Origin: Methylovirgula sp. HY1
GTDB taxonomy: Bacteria > Pseudomonadota > Alphaproteobacteria > Rhizobiales > Beijerinckiaceae
Reading direction: 5' to 3'
DNA length: 64,000 nt
NCBI RefSeq assembly: GCF_019343105.1
Contig: NZ_CP073764.1
Coordinates: forward strand, 1,364,001 to 1,428,000
Shown here: positions 18,260 through 26,878 of the stretch, piece after piece
How positions within the stretch are numbered: position 1 is the first letter of the stretch
Layout: each line of letters begins with the position of its first letter
Made by a program: the position numbers and the translations under genes
The notes under the pieces: model-generated
What the model saw: the letters and a program-made list of their open reading frames with translations, nothing else
Told to the model about the DNA's origin: nothing
Database searches by the model: none

Positions 18260-18865
18260 ATGAATTTAAACCCGAAACCTTTTCAAAAATCTGTCGAGCG
18301 CCGTCGCCATCAACGTGTCGAAGTGTCACTGCTCGGCCGTTACATGCTCGAAAACCATCAGGAATATCCGTGTGTGACGACTGATATGTCGCCGGGAGGC
18401 CTCGCCTGCGTCGCGCCTGCTCGCGGCGCCGTCGGTGAGCGCGTCGTCGTCTATCTCGATCAGATCGGCCGCGTCGAAGGCAAGATTGCGCGCCACACCG
18501 ATCGCGGCTTCGCACTTGCCTTGAATATGCCCTATGCCAAGCGGGAAAAAATCGCCAATCAGCTTACTTGGCTGGTCAATCGCGATATCCTCAGCCTGCC
18601 GGAAGACCGTCGCTATGAACGCATCGTGCCGCTGCGCCCGCATGCAATTCTGACGATGGAAGGCGAAGCCGAGCGTGTGGTCAAACTGATCGACGTGTCG
18701 ATGTCCGGGGCCGCGGTCAGCACGGCGCTCAAGCCCTATATCGGCACCAAGGTCGCGTTGGGTCAGACCCATGGTAGCGTCATCCGTCTCTTCGACGGCG
18801 GCTTTGCCGTCGCTTTCGATCAGATGCTGTCACCTGAGCGTTTCGACGAAAACATCAAGCTTTAG
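18260..18865 (+). CDS. Protein with two PilZ domains
   Basis: This 201-residue protein contains two PilZ-type units. The first has RRRHQR near residue 15 with TTDMSPGG, and the second has RRYER near residue 118 with LIDVSMSGAAV. The RxxxR plus (D/N)xSxxG combination binds cyclic di-GMP. In the second unit the motif reads DVSMSGAAV, retaining Asp, Ser and Gly. It has no membrane segment and no output domain, so it is probably a c-di-GMP effector for motility or surface polysaccharide. Confidence 0.9.
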   Translation: MNLNPKPFQKSVERRRHQRVEVSLLGRYMLENHQEYPCVTTDMSPGGLACVAPARGAVGERVVVYLDQIGRVEGKIARHTDRGFALALNMPYAKREKIANQLTWLVNRDILSLPEDRRYERIVPLRPHAILTMEGEAERVVKLIDVSMSGAAVSTALKPYIGTKVALGQTHGSVIRLFDGGFAVAFDQMLSPERFDENIKL

Positions 18866-18866
18866 A

Positions 18867-18960
18867 ATTTCCGGAAAAGCTGCCGGATCGGCTGATTGGA
18901 ATATGCTCCAGATCATTGATTTCGAGCGTTATTTTCTTCCGATCGAACTCTATCCAACCG
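18867..18960. repeat. Eroded remnant of the dispersed intergenic repeat
   Basis: The stretch holds TTTCCGGAAAAG, ATATGCTCCAG, ATTGATTTCGAGCG and TTCTTCCGATCGAAC, which match successive parts of the repeat family at 27649-27838 but lack the 24-bp palindrome. It starts just behind the PilZ gene. Confidence 0.5.
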
Positions 18961-19049
18961 AAAAGCCGGCTCAAATCGCAACGGCGAAAGCGCTGGGTCT
19001 GCGCAACTAGATTCGGCTTCGCCCGGCCAGCCTGCGAAATTTCCCGCGA

Positions 19050-19595
19050 TTAGATGAGCTGAAACTCTGCCAAAGGCTGGAGGCCCCGCGCGTAGCGCTG
19101 CCAATTGGCGACATAATGCGCCGCATTGTCCGTCAATTGAGCCGCCATAGCTTCATCTATGGTGCGAACCACCCGGCCCGGACTGCCGACGATAAGCGAA
19201 TTGTCGGGAAAGACCTTGCCTTCCGTCAGCAGAGAATTGGCGCCGACGAGACAATTTCGGCCGATCTTGACGCCATTCAACAAGATCGCCCCCATCCCGA
19301 TGAGACTATTCGCGCCGATCGTGCAACCATGCAGCACCGCATGATGCCCGATGCTGCAATCAGCGCCGATCTCCATCGGATAACCCATATCCGTATGCAA
19401 CAGACAACCATCTTGCACATTGGCGCGCGCGCCGATGGAGATGCGCTCATTGTCGCCGCGGAGCACCGAGCCAAACCAGACGGACGCGTCTTCCGCGAGC
19501 CAGACATTGCCGATGATCTGAGCATCCGGCGCCACCCAAAACCGATCCGCCGGCGGCAAGGTCGGAGCAATTCCGTCGAGCATATAAAGTGGCAT
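19050..19595 (-). CDS. Gamma carbonic anhydrase-like left-handed beta-helix protein
   Basis: This 181-residue protein starts at ATG 19595 ([15 protein letters not shown]). It has a hexapeptide-repeat beta helix with [39 protein letters not shown], and [20 protein letters not shown]. The three metal-ligand His positions (in LLHTD, GHHAV and VLHG) are kept. The family includes active carbonic anhydrases, transferase-like proteins and the complex I-associated CA subunits of plants. It follows the DUF3126 gene after 7 nt. Confidence 0.88.
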   Translation of the reverse strand: MPLYMLDGIAPTLPPADRFWVAPDAQIIGNVWLAEDASVWFGSVLRGDNERISIGARANVQDGCLLHTDMGYPMEIGADCSIGHHAVLHGCTIGANSLIGMGAILLNGVKIGRNCLVGANSLLTEGKVFPDNSLIVGSPGRVVRTIDEAMAAQLTDNAAHYVANWQRYARGLQPLAEFQLI

Positions 19596-19602
19596 TGCGC
19601 AG

Positions 19603-20001
19603 CTAAAACTCTTCGAGATCGAAATCGAGAATGGCAATCTGCAACGTGAAGCTCTTGCCTTTCGGATCATCGGCGGAGATGACGCCGAGAAAATCTTCGC
19701 CGGCATTCAACTCGACGGAATCGGTCTTCTTCGGCCGCGGAACGATCTTCAGCCTGTCATTCTCGAACAGGCGCCGCAAATAATCCTGGAGAACCGGACG
19801 CTCGACTGGAAGCCCCATCGCGAAAGCAAAAGAGCGGTCGCCGTCTTCATCATCGACGATGATCGTTCCGATCTTGCGCTCGCCGAAGTGGACGTCCGCA
19901 TCATCGGGATTGCGCTTGTCGGGTGTCACCCTGATCCCTTCATTGCCAAAGGCTTTTCGTAAAAAGCCTTGCAATTTGCGCAATTCGACTTTGTCCAACA
20001 T
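19603..20001 (-). CDS. Tandem DUF3126 protein
   Basis: This 132-residue protein starts at ATG 20001 with GGGAG in front. It appears to contain two copies of the roughly 65-residue DUF3126 fold. The first has [17 protein letters not shown] and [19 protein letters not shown]; the second has [38 protein letters not shown] and [14 protein letters not shown]3126 proteins usually have one copy and often lie next to cysE in Rhizobiales, as here. The function is unknown. Confidence 0.8.
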   Translation of the reverse strand: MLDKVELRKLQGFLRKAFGNEGIRVTPDKRNPDDADVHFGERKIGTIIVDDEDGDRSFAFAMGLPVERPVLQDYLRRLFENDRLKIVPRPKKTDSVELNAGEDFLGVISADDPKGKSFTLQIAILDFDLEEF

Positions 20002-20154
20002 CACTCTCCCTAAAGCGGCTCCGAAGCGCGACGACGGCCACGGCTCGGCTGCAGCGACTGACGAAGCCGCCAAGCGGTTTTGCCAGAAATGCGGCATTGC
20101 CAGAAAACCAGAGCCCCCGCAAGCCCGCGGACGGCATTTCGCCCGAGCAAAATC

Positions 20155-20991
20155 TTACTCGCGCGGCTTCTTGGAGGCGAGGATCTGATCCATCGTGCGC
20201 GCAGGTTCGGCGCAGCCCGCCTCGCCCACGACCCGCGCCGGGACGCCAGCGACGGTCGTATTGTGCGGCACCGGCCGTAAGACGACGGAACCTGCCGCAA
20301 TGCGCGCGCAACGGCCCACCTCTATATTGCCGAGCACCTTGGCGCCAGCGCCGATCAAAACGCCATGGCGGATCTTGGGATGCCGGTCCCCGGTTTCCTT
20401 GCCTGTTCCGCCCAAGGTCACATCTTGCAACATGGATACATCATCTTCGATCACTGCCGTCGAGCCGATGACCAGACCAGTGGCATGATCGAGAAAAAGC
20501 CCTTTGCCCAATTGTGCTGCTGGATGAATATCGGTTTGAAAAACTTCCGAGGATCGACTCTGCAGATAGAGCGCGAAATCGGCCCGCCCGCTGTGCCAGA
20601 GCACATGCGCGAGCCGGTGCGTCTCGATCGCGTGAAAGCCCTTGAAATAGAGCACCGGCTCGATCATTCGCATGCAGGCGGGATCGCGATCCATGACGGC
20701 GAGCATGTCGGCGCGAAAGGCCGCGCCGATCTCCGGTTCGCGCCCGAGCACATCGAGATAGGTTTGCCGAATTAGATCTGCCGAAACTTCTTCGTGCCCG
20801 AGCCGCGAAGCGACGCGATGGATGATGGCCGACTCGAGCGTCTCATGGTTGAGAATGGTTTCAAAAATCCAGCTGGTGAGCTCAGGATCACGCCGGACAA
20901 TCTCCTCGGCTTCATCCCTGACACGCGCGAAAATCGCATCAGCCAGTGCGACACTCTGCAGCTTGGTCTTCGAGGGATTGCGGAATGTCAC
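20155..20991 (-). CDS. cysE: Serine O-acetyltransferase
   Basis: This 278-residue enzyme makes O-acetylserine from serine and acetyl-CoA, the first step of cysteine synthesis. The N-terminal helical domain has IHRVASRLGHEEVSADLIRQ and DPACMRMIEPVLYFKGFHAI. The hexapeptide catalytic domain has DIHPAAQLGKGLFLDHATGL (His and Asp of the active site) and RHPKIRHGVLIGAGAKVLGN. I prefer GTG 20991, which has GGAGG 5 nt upstream, over GTG 20997. Feedback control by cysteine is expected from the family. Confidence 0.95.
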   Translation of the reverse strand: MTFRNPSKTKLQSVALADAIFARVRDEAEEIVRRDPELTSWIFETILNHETLESAIIHRVASRLGHEEVSADLIRQTYLDVLGREPEIGAAFRADMLAVMDRDPACMRMIEPVLYFKGFHAIETHRLAHVLWHSGRADFALYLQSRSSEVFQTDIHPAAQLGKGLFLDHATGLVIGSTAVIEDDVSMLQDVTLGGTGKETGDRHPKIRHGVLIGAGAKVLGNIEVGRCARIAAGSVVLRPVPHNTTVAGVPARVVGEAGCAEPARTMDQILASKKPRE

Positions 20992-21079
20992 GACCACCTC
21001 CAGACTTTCTCATCGCGTGCAAAACAAATCGGAAATCGAGCTTAGCCTATTTTTGGACGTGACGCAGCGTTCTTGTCCA

Positions 21080-21847
21080 TCATCCAAGGCTATCGAGAAA
21101 TTCGAGCACCCCACGCCGATAAACGGCGTCGCCCACAGCGCGGTTATGGTCACGGTCCGGAATAGGAAGCATGCGGGCGCGCGGCAACAGCGTACTAATT
21201 TGTTTGGCGTCGGCAGCCACCTCGTCCTTGGTCCCGAGCGCGATCAAGACCGGCATATCGATCTCGCGGAGTTGCTGCTCGCTCAATGTCTGGCGCGCGC
21301 CCCGACTACAGGCCGCGAGCGCCTTCAAATCGCTTTTCGTGGCCTCGGCAAATTGCCGGAACATTTTCTGGAGCGGATCCGTCAATACGTCCGCACTGGG
21401 CGCCTCCATGGCTTCGGCCACGCCATTTGGAAGGCCGCCGCCTTTGATGAGATTGTCGCCTATGCCCCCGAGGATCAGCGCGCGCACGCGTTCATGATAG
21501 GATTTGGCGAGAAAGGCCGCGATGCGCGCGCCCATCGAATACCCCATCACATCCGCGCGTGCGACACCGAGATGATCCAGAAGATTACGCGCATCCTCCG
21601 CCATTAGCGGAATGGCGTAGGCCTCTTGATCGTAGGGCTTGTCGCTGCGGCCATGGCCGCGATTGTCGAGTGCGATGACGCGCCGCCCGGCCTCGGTCAA
21701 AGTCTTGACCCATTGCGTAAACACCCAATTGATCGCATGGGTCGACGCAAATCCATGAATCAAAAGGACCGGAACACCGCGACTCGCGACCGTGGGCGGC
21801 TCGTCGATATAGGCGAGCCGTAAATTTTGAGAAGAAAACGCGTGCAT
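21080..21847 (-). CDS. Alpha/beta-fold hydrolase
   Basis: This 255-residue hydrolase has the oxyanion-hole motif LLIHGFASTHAINW, ALDNRGHGRSDKPYD, a nucleophile elbow DVMGYSMGARIAAFLAK with Ser, an acidic residue in IALGTKDEVAAD and His in PIPDRDHNRAV. The substrate is not predictable. The start is ATG 21847 or 21853, the first preferred because AGGA lies 5 nt ahead; the frame upstream to 22048 shows no similarity. It is divergent from the CHCC zinc-finger gene. Confidence 0.9.
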   Translation of the reverse strand: MHAFSSQNLRLAYIDEPPTVASRGVPVLLIHGFASTHAINWVFTQWVKTLTEAGRRVIALDNRGHGRSDKPYDQEAYAIPLMAEDARNLLDHLGVARADVMGYSMGARIAAFLAKSYHERVRALILGGIGDNLIKGGGLPNGVAEAMEAPSADVLTDPLQKMFRQFAEATKSDLKALAACSRGARQTLSEQQLREIDMPVLIALGTKDEVAADAKQISTLLPRARMLPIPDRDHNRAVGDAVYRRGVLEFLDSLG

Positions 21848-22050
21848 GGCCATCCTGTCGCGCGGCAATATAGAGATGGCGCCAAGAGTTTCAACTGGCC
21901 GGCCGGCAGAGGCGGCAGCCGGATTCGATCGTTGCCGCCGATCCACGCCACGCCGACACAGGGCTAAGAAAAGGCGCTGGACTTTTCCCATGCGGCCATG
22001 CTCTAAGCTCTCACCAGAAAGACCTCGCTGCATGCATCTCGGGCTCACCT

Positions 22051-22296
22051 ATGGTCGATCACGTCACGCCACATTTCCATAATCAGCCAGGTGTCGCGCA
22101 AGTGCGCATCGGCGCCAAGGAATTCATGTGCATTGGCGCGCTGCCGCCCTTCGATCATCCGCATATCTTCATCGATATGGGCGACGACAAGGACGCGATC
22201 TGTCCCTATTGCTCAACCCATTATGTCCATGATGCTTCGCTGCACGGCGGCTGCGAACCGCCCGAATGCGCCTATGGTCCTGCCGAGGCTGTCTAG
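22051..22296 (+). CDS. CHCC-type zinc-finger protein (NDUFS6-like)
   Basis: This 81-residue protein has ICPYCSTHYVHDAS, which forms the C-terminal zinc knuckle, and an upstream Cys/His set (FMCIGALPPFDHPH). The zf-CHCC family includes the NDUFS6 accessory subunit of complex I, which lies in the peripheral arm in mitochondria and alphaproteobacteria. The last 20 residues hold extra Cys (GGCEPPECAYG). It is 29 bp from the downstream FAD monooxygenase gene, which may share its transcript. Confidence 0.85.
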   Translation: MVDHVTPHFHNQPGVAQVRIGAKEFMCIGALPPFDHPHIFIDMGDDKDAICPYCSTHYVHDASLHGGCEPPECAYGPAEAV

Positions 22297-22325
22297 CTCG
22301 CCAATAACGTCTCATACGAGATAGG

Positions 22326-23543
22326 ATGAACGACGCGCCGCACGCTCTGATTGCCGGAGCCGGGATCGGTGGTTTGACCACGGCGCTTTGTCTGGCCCGC
22401 GCCGGCTTTGGTGTGCGCCTTCTCGAACGCGCCGCGCTTCTCGAAGAAGCCGGTGCGGGATTGCAAATCTCGCCCAATGCCAGCGCTGTTCTGCGCGACC
22501 TCGGCGTGCTGCCGCGTCTTTCCGCCGCGGCGCTGGCGCCCGAAGCCATTCACATCAAACGCTGGCGCGACGGCACCACATTGCAGCGGCTTCCGCTGCA
22601 AGATGCGGAACAACGTTGGGGCGCGCCCTATCTCCTCGTTCATCGTGCCGACCTCCAAAAGGCGTTGCTCGAGGCCGTGGCGGAGAAGGATACGATCAAT
22701 CTGTCGATGCGCGCGGAACTGGCGGGTTTCGCCGCGAACGAGACCGGCATTGAGGCGACGGCGCGTCATGGCGCCGTCAGAATCCGCCATAGCGCCGATT
22801 GCCTGATCGGCGCTGACGGTTTGCGGTCTTTCGTGCGGCAGCGCCTCGCAGATATCCGCGGCACCGGACACGCCCACACGAAGCCGGCCGAAGTGCCGTC
22901 CTACGCCAAGCATGTTGCTTGGCGCGCGCTCGTCGATGCCGAGCAAGTGCCCGCCGAACTGAGGCGGAAGGAAAGCACGCTCTGGCTCGGCCCTAAGGCG
23001 CATCTCGTTCACTATCCCTTGCGCGCCGGCAGCGTCATCAATGTCGTCGCTGTCGTCGAAGCGCCGGTCTCAATCGATTGGACACGAGACATCTGGTCGC
23101 AATCCGGGCCGCAACAGGAAATCATCGCCCGCTTCTCCGACTGGCACGAGGATGCGCGCACGCTGATCGCCGCGGCCCGCACGTGGCGGAAATGGCCGCT
23201 CGTCGATCTTGATCCTCTACCGGCCTGGACAATGGGCCGCGTCGCTCTTTTGGGCGATGCGGCGCATCCAATGTTGCCCTTTTTGGCCCAGGGCGCCGCA
23301 CAAGCGATCGAGGACGCCGCGATGCTCGGCGCGCTGCTCAAGCCGAATTGCGACATCCAGGCTGCCCTTGCCGCCTACGCAAATGCCCGGCACAAGCGCG
23401 CGAGCAAGGTGCAGGCACAATCGCGCCGGCAAGGGCAAATCTATCATCTTGCCGGCCCCGCTGCTCTTCTGCGGGATTTCACCCTGCGAAGCATGGGCGC
23501 GCGGCAATTGCTCGCCGGCTACGACTGGCTCTATCGCGCGTGA
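22326..23543 (+). CDS. FAD-dependent aromatic-ring-type monooxygenase
   Basis: This 405-residue flavoprotein starts with the dinucleotide fold GAGIGGLTTALCLARAGFGV. LQISPNASAVLRDLGVLPRL, the DG-type motif CLIGADGLRSFVRQRLADI, and the GD motif RVALLGDAAHPMLPFLAQGA follow, placing it with salicylate hydroxylase and related single-component enzymes. The substrate is unknown. No aromatic-degradation gene lies nearby, so a ubiquinone-type or detoxifying role is as likely as catabolism. Confidence 0.9.
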   Translation: MNDAPHALIAGAGIGGLTTALCLARAGFGVRLLERAALLEEAGAGLQISPNASAVLRDLGVLPRLSAAALAPEAIHIKRWRDGTTLQRLPLQDAEQRWGAPYLLVHRADLQKALLEAVAEKDTINLSMRAELAGFAANETGIEATARHGAVRIRHSADCLIGADGLRSFVRQRLADIRGTGHAHTKPAEVPSYAKHVAWRALVDAEQVPAELRRKESTLWLGPKAHLVHYPLRAGSVINVVAVVEAPVSIDWTRDIWSQSGPQQEIIARFSDWHEDARTLIAAARTWRKWPLVDLDPLPAWTMGRVALLGDAAHPMLPFLAQGAAQAIEDAAMLGALLKPNCDIQAALAAYANARHKRASKVQAQSRRQGQIYHLAGPAALLRDFTLRSMGARQLLAGYDWLYRA

Positions 23544-23915
23544 TAGAGCCACAAATAAAGATGTGGATTTTCTCACGGCTTTACTTGGCAAACCCCGATT
23601 GACCAGGTTTGATCCCCCGGCCAAGGCGGATGTGTCATATTAGTCGGTTACAATTTCCGTAAATGTGGCAGTCGGTTCATATTCTTCCCACATCGCTTAC
23701 GGCGGAATTGGGACTGAAATATTTTTCCGTTCACTGCAAATGTAGGTACATTAGGGATGATCGAGGAAAGCTGCAGACAGTTCAAATTTGAGCTTAGTCG
23801 GCAGCTTTAGCTTAAGGCACAGCTCTCATACCGTGCAGTTCAAGGTTTTATCTGTGCATTTGGTTGCGGGAGCAGGTTTTGCAAGTTCATTTCCATTACG
23901 AGACGAGATCGGCCG
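23544..23915. other. 372-bp gap upstream of mipZ with no recognised gene
   Basis: The stretch is richer in A and T than its neighbours (for example ACAATTTCCGTAAATG and TGAAATATTTTTCCG), which suits promoter DNA for mipZ. I see no ORF with a protein family pattern, no repeat copy and no clear stem-loop. Confidence 0.5.
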
Positions 23916-24857
23916 ATGGGCGCGCGCTCAACGACGCCTGAGCCCGAAGCGGAGCGGCCCGACCTGCGCAGCGCGCATGTCATCGTAGTTGCCAATGAAA
24001 AAGGCGGCACCGGCAAATCGACGCTTTCCATCCACATCGCCATCGCCCTCGTGAAGGCGGGGTTTCGAGTCGCGACCATCGATCTCGACACGCGCCAGAA
24101 GACGCTGACCCGGTTTCTGGAAAATCGTCTGTCATGGGCTGCCAATGCGCCTTGGGACGTAGAGCTGCCCTTTCATCGCGCCCTTGAGCGTGGCACTTCG
24201 CACAATCTGCACGACAATGAGACGGCGGAATTCGGCGCTTTCGCTTCGGCCATTGCCGATGTCGAGCATTCTTATGAATTCGTCGTCATCGATACGCCGG
24301 CTTCCGATTCCTATCTGATGCGGCTTGCCCATTCTCTCGCCGATACACTCGTCTCGCCGGTCAATGATTCCTTCATCGATGTCGACGTGTTTTCACGTGT
24401 TCACCATGACAAATCGCAGCGCGGCCAGGTCGCGCATTATGCCGATCTTGTCATCGAAGCGCGCCGGCGTCGCAAGCTCGTCGATCAAGGCATCATTGAT
24501 TGGGTGCTCGTGCGCAATCGCATGTCCACGATTCAATCCAATAATGCAAAGCAGATTGGTATGAGCCTCACCAAGCTCGCCGCCGAGCTGCAATTTCGCC
24601 CGACCGAAGGCTTGCATGATCGCGTGATCTTTCGCGAACTTTTTCCGATCGGCCTCACCGCTCTCGACCCGATCGAGGAAGCGACACGCAGCGGCACGCT
24701 CTCGGCTTCGCAAAGTGCAGCTCGCAGGGAAGTCGACGAGCTGCTCGCCACGCTGCAATTACCGGAACGCAGCCATGGCCTCGCGCATCTGCAAGCGCGA
24801 CACGAATGGTATGAGCGCATCACACGCTATTATCGCGATCTCGGCGCCAGCATATAA
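23916..24857 (+). CDS. mipZ: Division-plane positioning ATPase MipZ
   Basis: This 313-residue P-loop ATPase of the ParA/MinD superfamily forms gradients from ParB at the poles and inhibits FtsZ. VIVVANEKGGTGKSTLSIHI holds the deviant Walker A. AGFRVATIDLDTRQKTLTRF, FVVIDTPASDSYLMRLAHSL and TLVSPVNDSFIDVDVF match MipZ rather than plasmid ParA. The downstream VLVRNRMSTI and FRELFPIGLTALD blocks are also of the MipZ type. It is a single gene outside the dcw cluster, as is usual in alphaproteobacteria. Confidence 0.95.
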   Translation: MGARSTTPEPEAERPDLRSAHVIVVANEKGGTGKSTLSIHIAIALVKAGFRVATIDLDTRQKTLTRFLENRLSWAANAPWDVELPFHRALERGTSHNLHDNETAEFGAFASAIADVEHSYEFVVIDTPASDSYLMRLAHSLADTLVSPVNDSFIDVDVFSRVHHDKSQRGQVAHYADLVIEARRRRKLVDQGIIDWVLVRNRMSTIQSNNAKQIGMSLTKLAAELQFRPTEGLHDRVIFRELFPIGLTALDPIEEATRSGTLSASQSAARREVDELLATLQLPERSHGLAHLQARHEWYERITRYYRDLGASI

Positions 24858-24995
24858 GCCCGAAACAGCTGATCGCTTTTTTTCGATTACGACATCCGCC
24901 GAATATTCTGTTTTAAGCATTTTCTTATCGATCGAATGCATGGCTGCTTGCGGCGGGGAACGCATTTTAGCAGCCGCCACCGACCCGTAGCGCGC

Positions 24996-25466
24996 TCAGC
25001 CTTCTTGTGCCAGATCGGTCACGACCTTGGCGAGGCGGTTGACGACCGCGGCCCAGCCATTCTCACTGCTCATCATTGCATGGATGGCGGCATTGTCGCG
25101 CGTGAAGCCCGCATGCTCCAGCCGGACATGCGTGCCATTCGACAAGGGTGAAAGCGTCCAGGTCAAAACCGTATCGATATAACGGCCAAAGCCTTCCAGC
25201 TCATGCGAGCCGCCGCGCCAGCTATATTGCAGCCGCCAGAAAGGCTCGGCCGCCAAAACCTCGCCTTCCGACACGCCATCCCAAGGCCCGACGGCTTGCG
25301 TCCGGAAGTTGAATTTATGTCCAACCTCGGGCGAAAAATCATTCGCCATGAACCATTGCGCGATGAGATCGGCTTCGGTCAGCGCCCGCCAGATGGTCTC
25401 GTCCGGCTCGATCAGCATTCCTTCAATGGTGATCGAGGGAAGCTTCGCTTCAGCGCCTTCGGCCAT
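24996..25466 (-). CDS. SRPBCC (AHSA1-type) domain protein
   Basis: This 156-residue protein has the START-like fold of activator-of-Hsp90 type: EPDETIWRALTEADLIAQWF, FSPEVGHKFNFRTQAVGPWD, FWRLQYSWRGGSHELEGF and GTHVRLEHAGFT. Such proteins bind hydrophobic ligands, and the ligand here is unknown. There is no co-directional partner within 50 bp. A weak AGAGAG precedes the ATG at 25466. Confidence 0.88.
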   Translation of the reverse strand: MAEGAEAKLPSITIEGMLIEPDETIWRALTEADLIAQWFMANDFSPEVGHKFNFRTQAVGPWDGVSEGEVLAAEPFWRLQYSWRGGSHELEGFGRYIDTVLTWTLSPLSNGTHVRLEHAGFTRDNAAIHAMMSSENGWAAVVNRLAKVVTDLAQEG

Positions 25467-25522
25467 GATTCACATCTCTCTTTCGATCTTCATAGCGGCG
25501 CCCAAGGCCGTCTGCGTTGCAG

Positions 25523-25762
25523 TTATCGCACCTGTGCGAGGTCATACTGCGCCACCAAAGCGAAAACCACTCGCTTCAGAGCGCCTTCGACCTTGACCTC
25601 CGACGTCTTGTCGAGGCGCAGCCGCCGCACCGTCCAGTTCATATCGATGCCGGGCTCGTCGAGCGCATAGACTTCGATCGATGCCGCAGCGATGTTTTGC
25701 GCCTGAAGGCCGGAAATAATTTGAGCTTCGAGTTCGGCGGCCGTTCTGGTTTCTTTCGGCAT
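25523..25762 (-). CDS. Small hypothetical protein
   Basis: This 79-residue frame starts MPKETRTAAELEAQIISGLQ, followed by IEVYALDEPGIDMNWTVRRL and ALKRVVFALVAQYDLAQVR. The mixed alpha/beta pattern looks like a real folded protein, with no signal peptide or membrane segment. I do not recognise the family. It lies 56 bp upstream of the SRPBCC gene on the same strand, which may make them one transcript. Confidence 0.5.
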   Translation of the reverse strand: MPKETRTAAELEAQIISGLQAQNIAAASIEVYALDEPGIDMNWTVRRLRLDKTSEVKVEGALKRVVFALVAQYDLAQVR

Positions 25763-25929
25763 TGCAGGTCCAACGGACAGGCGGCGCCAGGGGCGCTAGG
25801 CCTGCGAGGAAAGCAAATGTCATGCTCACGGCGGCAATATGGCGACGCACAGACTCTCAGGCATTGGCACAAAATCTGCTTTCGATAGCGCCATCAGTGA
25901 CATGTCCTTTCTCGCGAGGGAGATAGGAA

Positions 25930-26169
25930 ATGCTTCCTACGACAATATTGGTCGATGAAATTCCAAGATGCGTGGTCCGCCCGACCGACAAGAAAGATCT
26001 CGACCGCTTCATCCGCAATGCCAAGAAATATCTGGTAGCGGCAAATGCCGAGGGCAAGGTGAGTTCGCGTGGCGCCGATGAAACAGAAGACGGCAAATGG
26101 CGCGAGGCCTTCGCCCTGCATAAGGCATGGGGCGGCGCCGACGACACGTTTTTCGGGATACCGCTCTGA
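25930..26169 (+). CDS. Small hypothetical protein
   Basis: This 79-residue frame has a good ribosome site (GAGGGAG about 7 nt before ATG 25930). The sequence includes DLDRFIRNAKKYLVAANAEG and EAFALHKAWGGADDTFFGIP. It is soluble and charged, and no family is recognised. It is followed 17 bp later by the tRNA-Leu gene on the opposite strand. Confidence 0.5.
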   Translation: MLPTTILVDEIPRCVVRPTDKKDLDRFIRNAKKYLVAANAEGKVSSRGADETEDGKWREAFALHKAWGGADDTFFGIPL

Positions 26170-26186
26170 GGCCTCAGGCTGTGGCT

Positions 26187-26271
26187 TGGTGCGGACGACG
26201 GGACTCGAACCCGTATGGCCAAAGCCGAGGGATTTTAAGTCCCTTGCGTCTACCAATTTCGCCACGTCCGC
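26187..26271 (-). tRNA. tRNA-Leu (anticodon UAA), CCA end encoded
   Basis: The gene reads from 26271 down to 26187. The acceptor stem GCGGACG pairs with CGTCCGC. The anticodon stem-loop AGGGA-CTTAAAA-TCCCT gives anticodon UAA at 26237-26235. A long variable arm, as expected for Leu, and the T loop GGTTCGAGTCC follow. The 3' end ACCA is encoded. Confidence 0.95.
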
Positions 26272-26370
26272 ATCCCGCTTGGGCTCAACGCCCAGCGCGG
26301 CTTCATGAAATAGGGGCATTCGGCGATCTTGTCGACGGCGCAGGCCAGGATCGGCCTACTTTGAGCTGGG

Positions 26371-26384
26371 AGCATGCTCTATCG
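26371..26384. repeat. Short remnant of the dispersed repeat end
   Basis: AGCATGCTCTATCG matches the terminal ACATGCTCTAG part of the repeat family. It lies by the 3' end of gpt. There is no palindrome, and the match may be chance. Confidence 0.3.
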
Positions 26385-26873
26385 CCCCGTGGCAATCGGC
26401 GCCTGAAAGGCGAGCCCGAGATCCCAGGGGAAATAGATCCACGTGTCCTGTGAAACTTCGGTCATGAACGTATCGACATAAGGACGGCCGAGCGGCTTGG
26501 CATAGACGGCGGCGAAATGTGCCTTGGGCAGGAGCGTTCGGACGATTCGCGCCGTCGCGCCCGTGTCGACCAGATCATCGATGACGAGAGTTTTGCCGCC
26601 TTCGGCCTGCGCGATCGCCGCCGCGACCGGCTTCAAAATCTCGAGCTTGCCCTGCCGATTATCGGCGTCGTAACTCGCAACGCAGATGGATTCGACGATG
26701 CGCAGATCGAGCTCGCGGGCGATGATCGCCGCTGGGACGAGGCCACCGCGGGTGATCGCGACGATCGCCGTAAAGGGTCCAATTTCGGCGAGACGCCAAG
26801 CGAGCGCGCGGGCATCGCGGTGAAACTGATCCCAGGACACGTGAAAGGCCTTATCGCTCGCCCCGACGCTCAT
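26379..26873 (-). CDS. gpt: Xanthine-guanine phosphoribosyltransferase
   Basis: This 164-residue purine salvage enzyme transfers ribose phosphate from PRPP to xanthine or guanine. [20 protein letters not shown] is typical of Gpt, the PRPP-binding loop is [20 protein letters not shown], and [19 protein letters not shown] closes the protein. A TTG at 26882 with GGAG 5 nt upstream is an alternative start that overlaps the preceding stop by 4 nt. The gene is coupled to, or closely follows, the CinA-type gene. Confidence 0.9.
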   Translation of the reverse strand: MSVGASDKAFHVSWDQFHRDARALAWRLAEIGPFTAIVAITRGGLVPAAIIARELDLRIVESICVASYDADNRQGKLEILKPVAAAIAQAEGGKTLVIDDLVDTGATARIVRTLLPKAHFAAVYAKPLGRPYVDTFMTEVSQDTWIYFPWDLGLAFQAPIATGR

Positions 26874-26878
26874 GCGGT

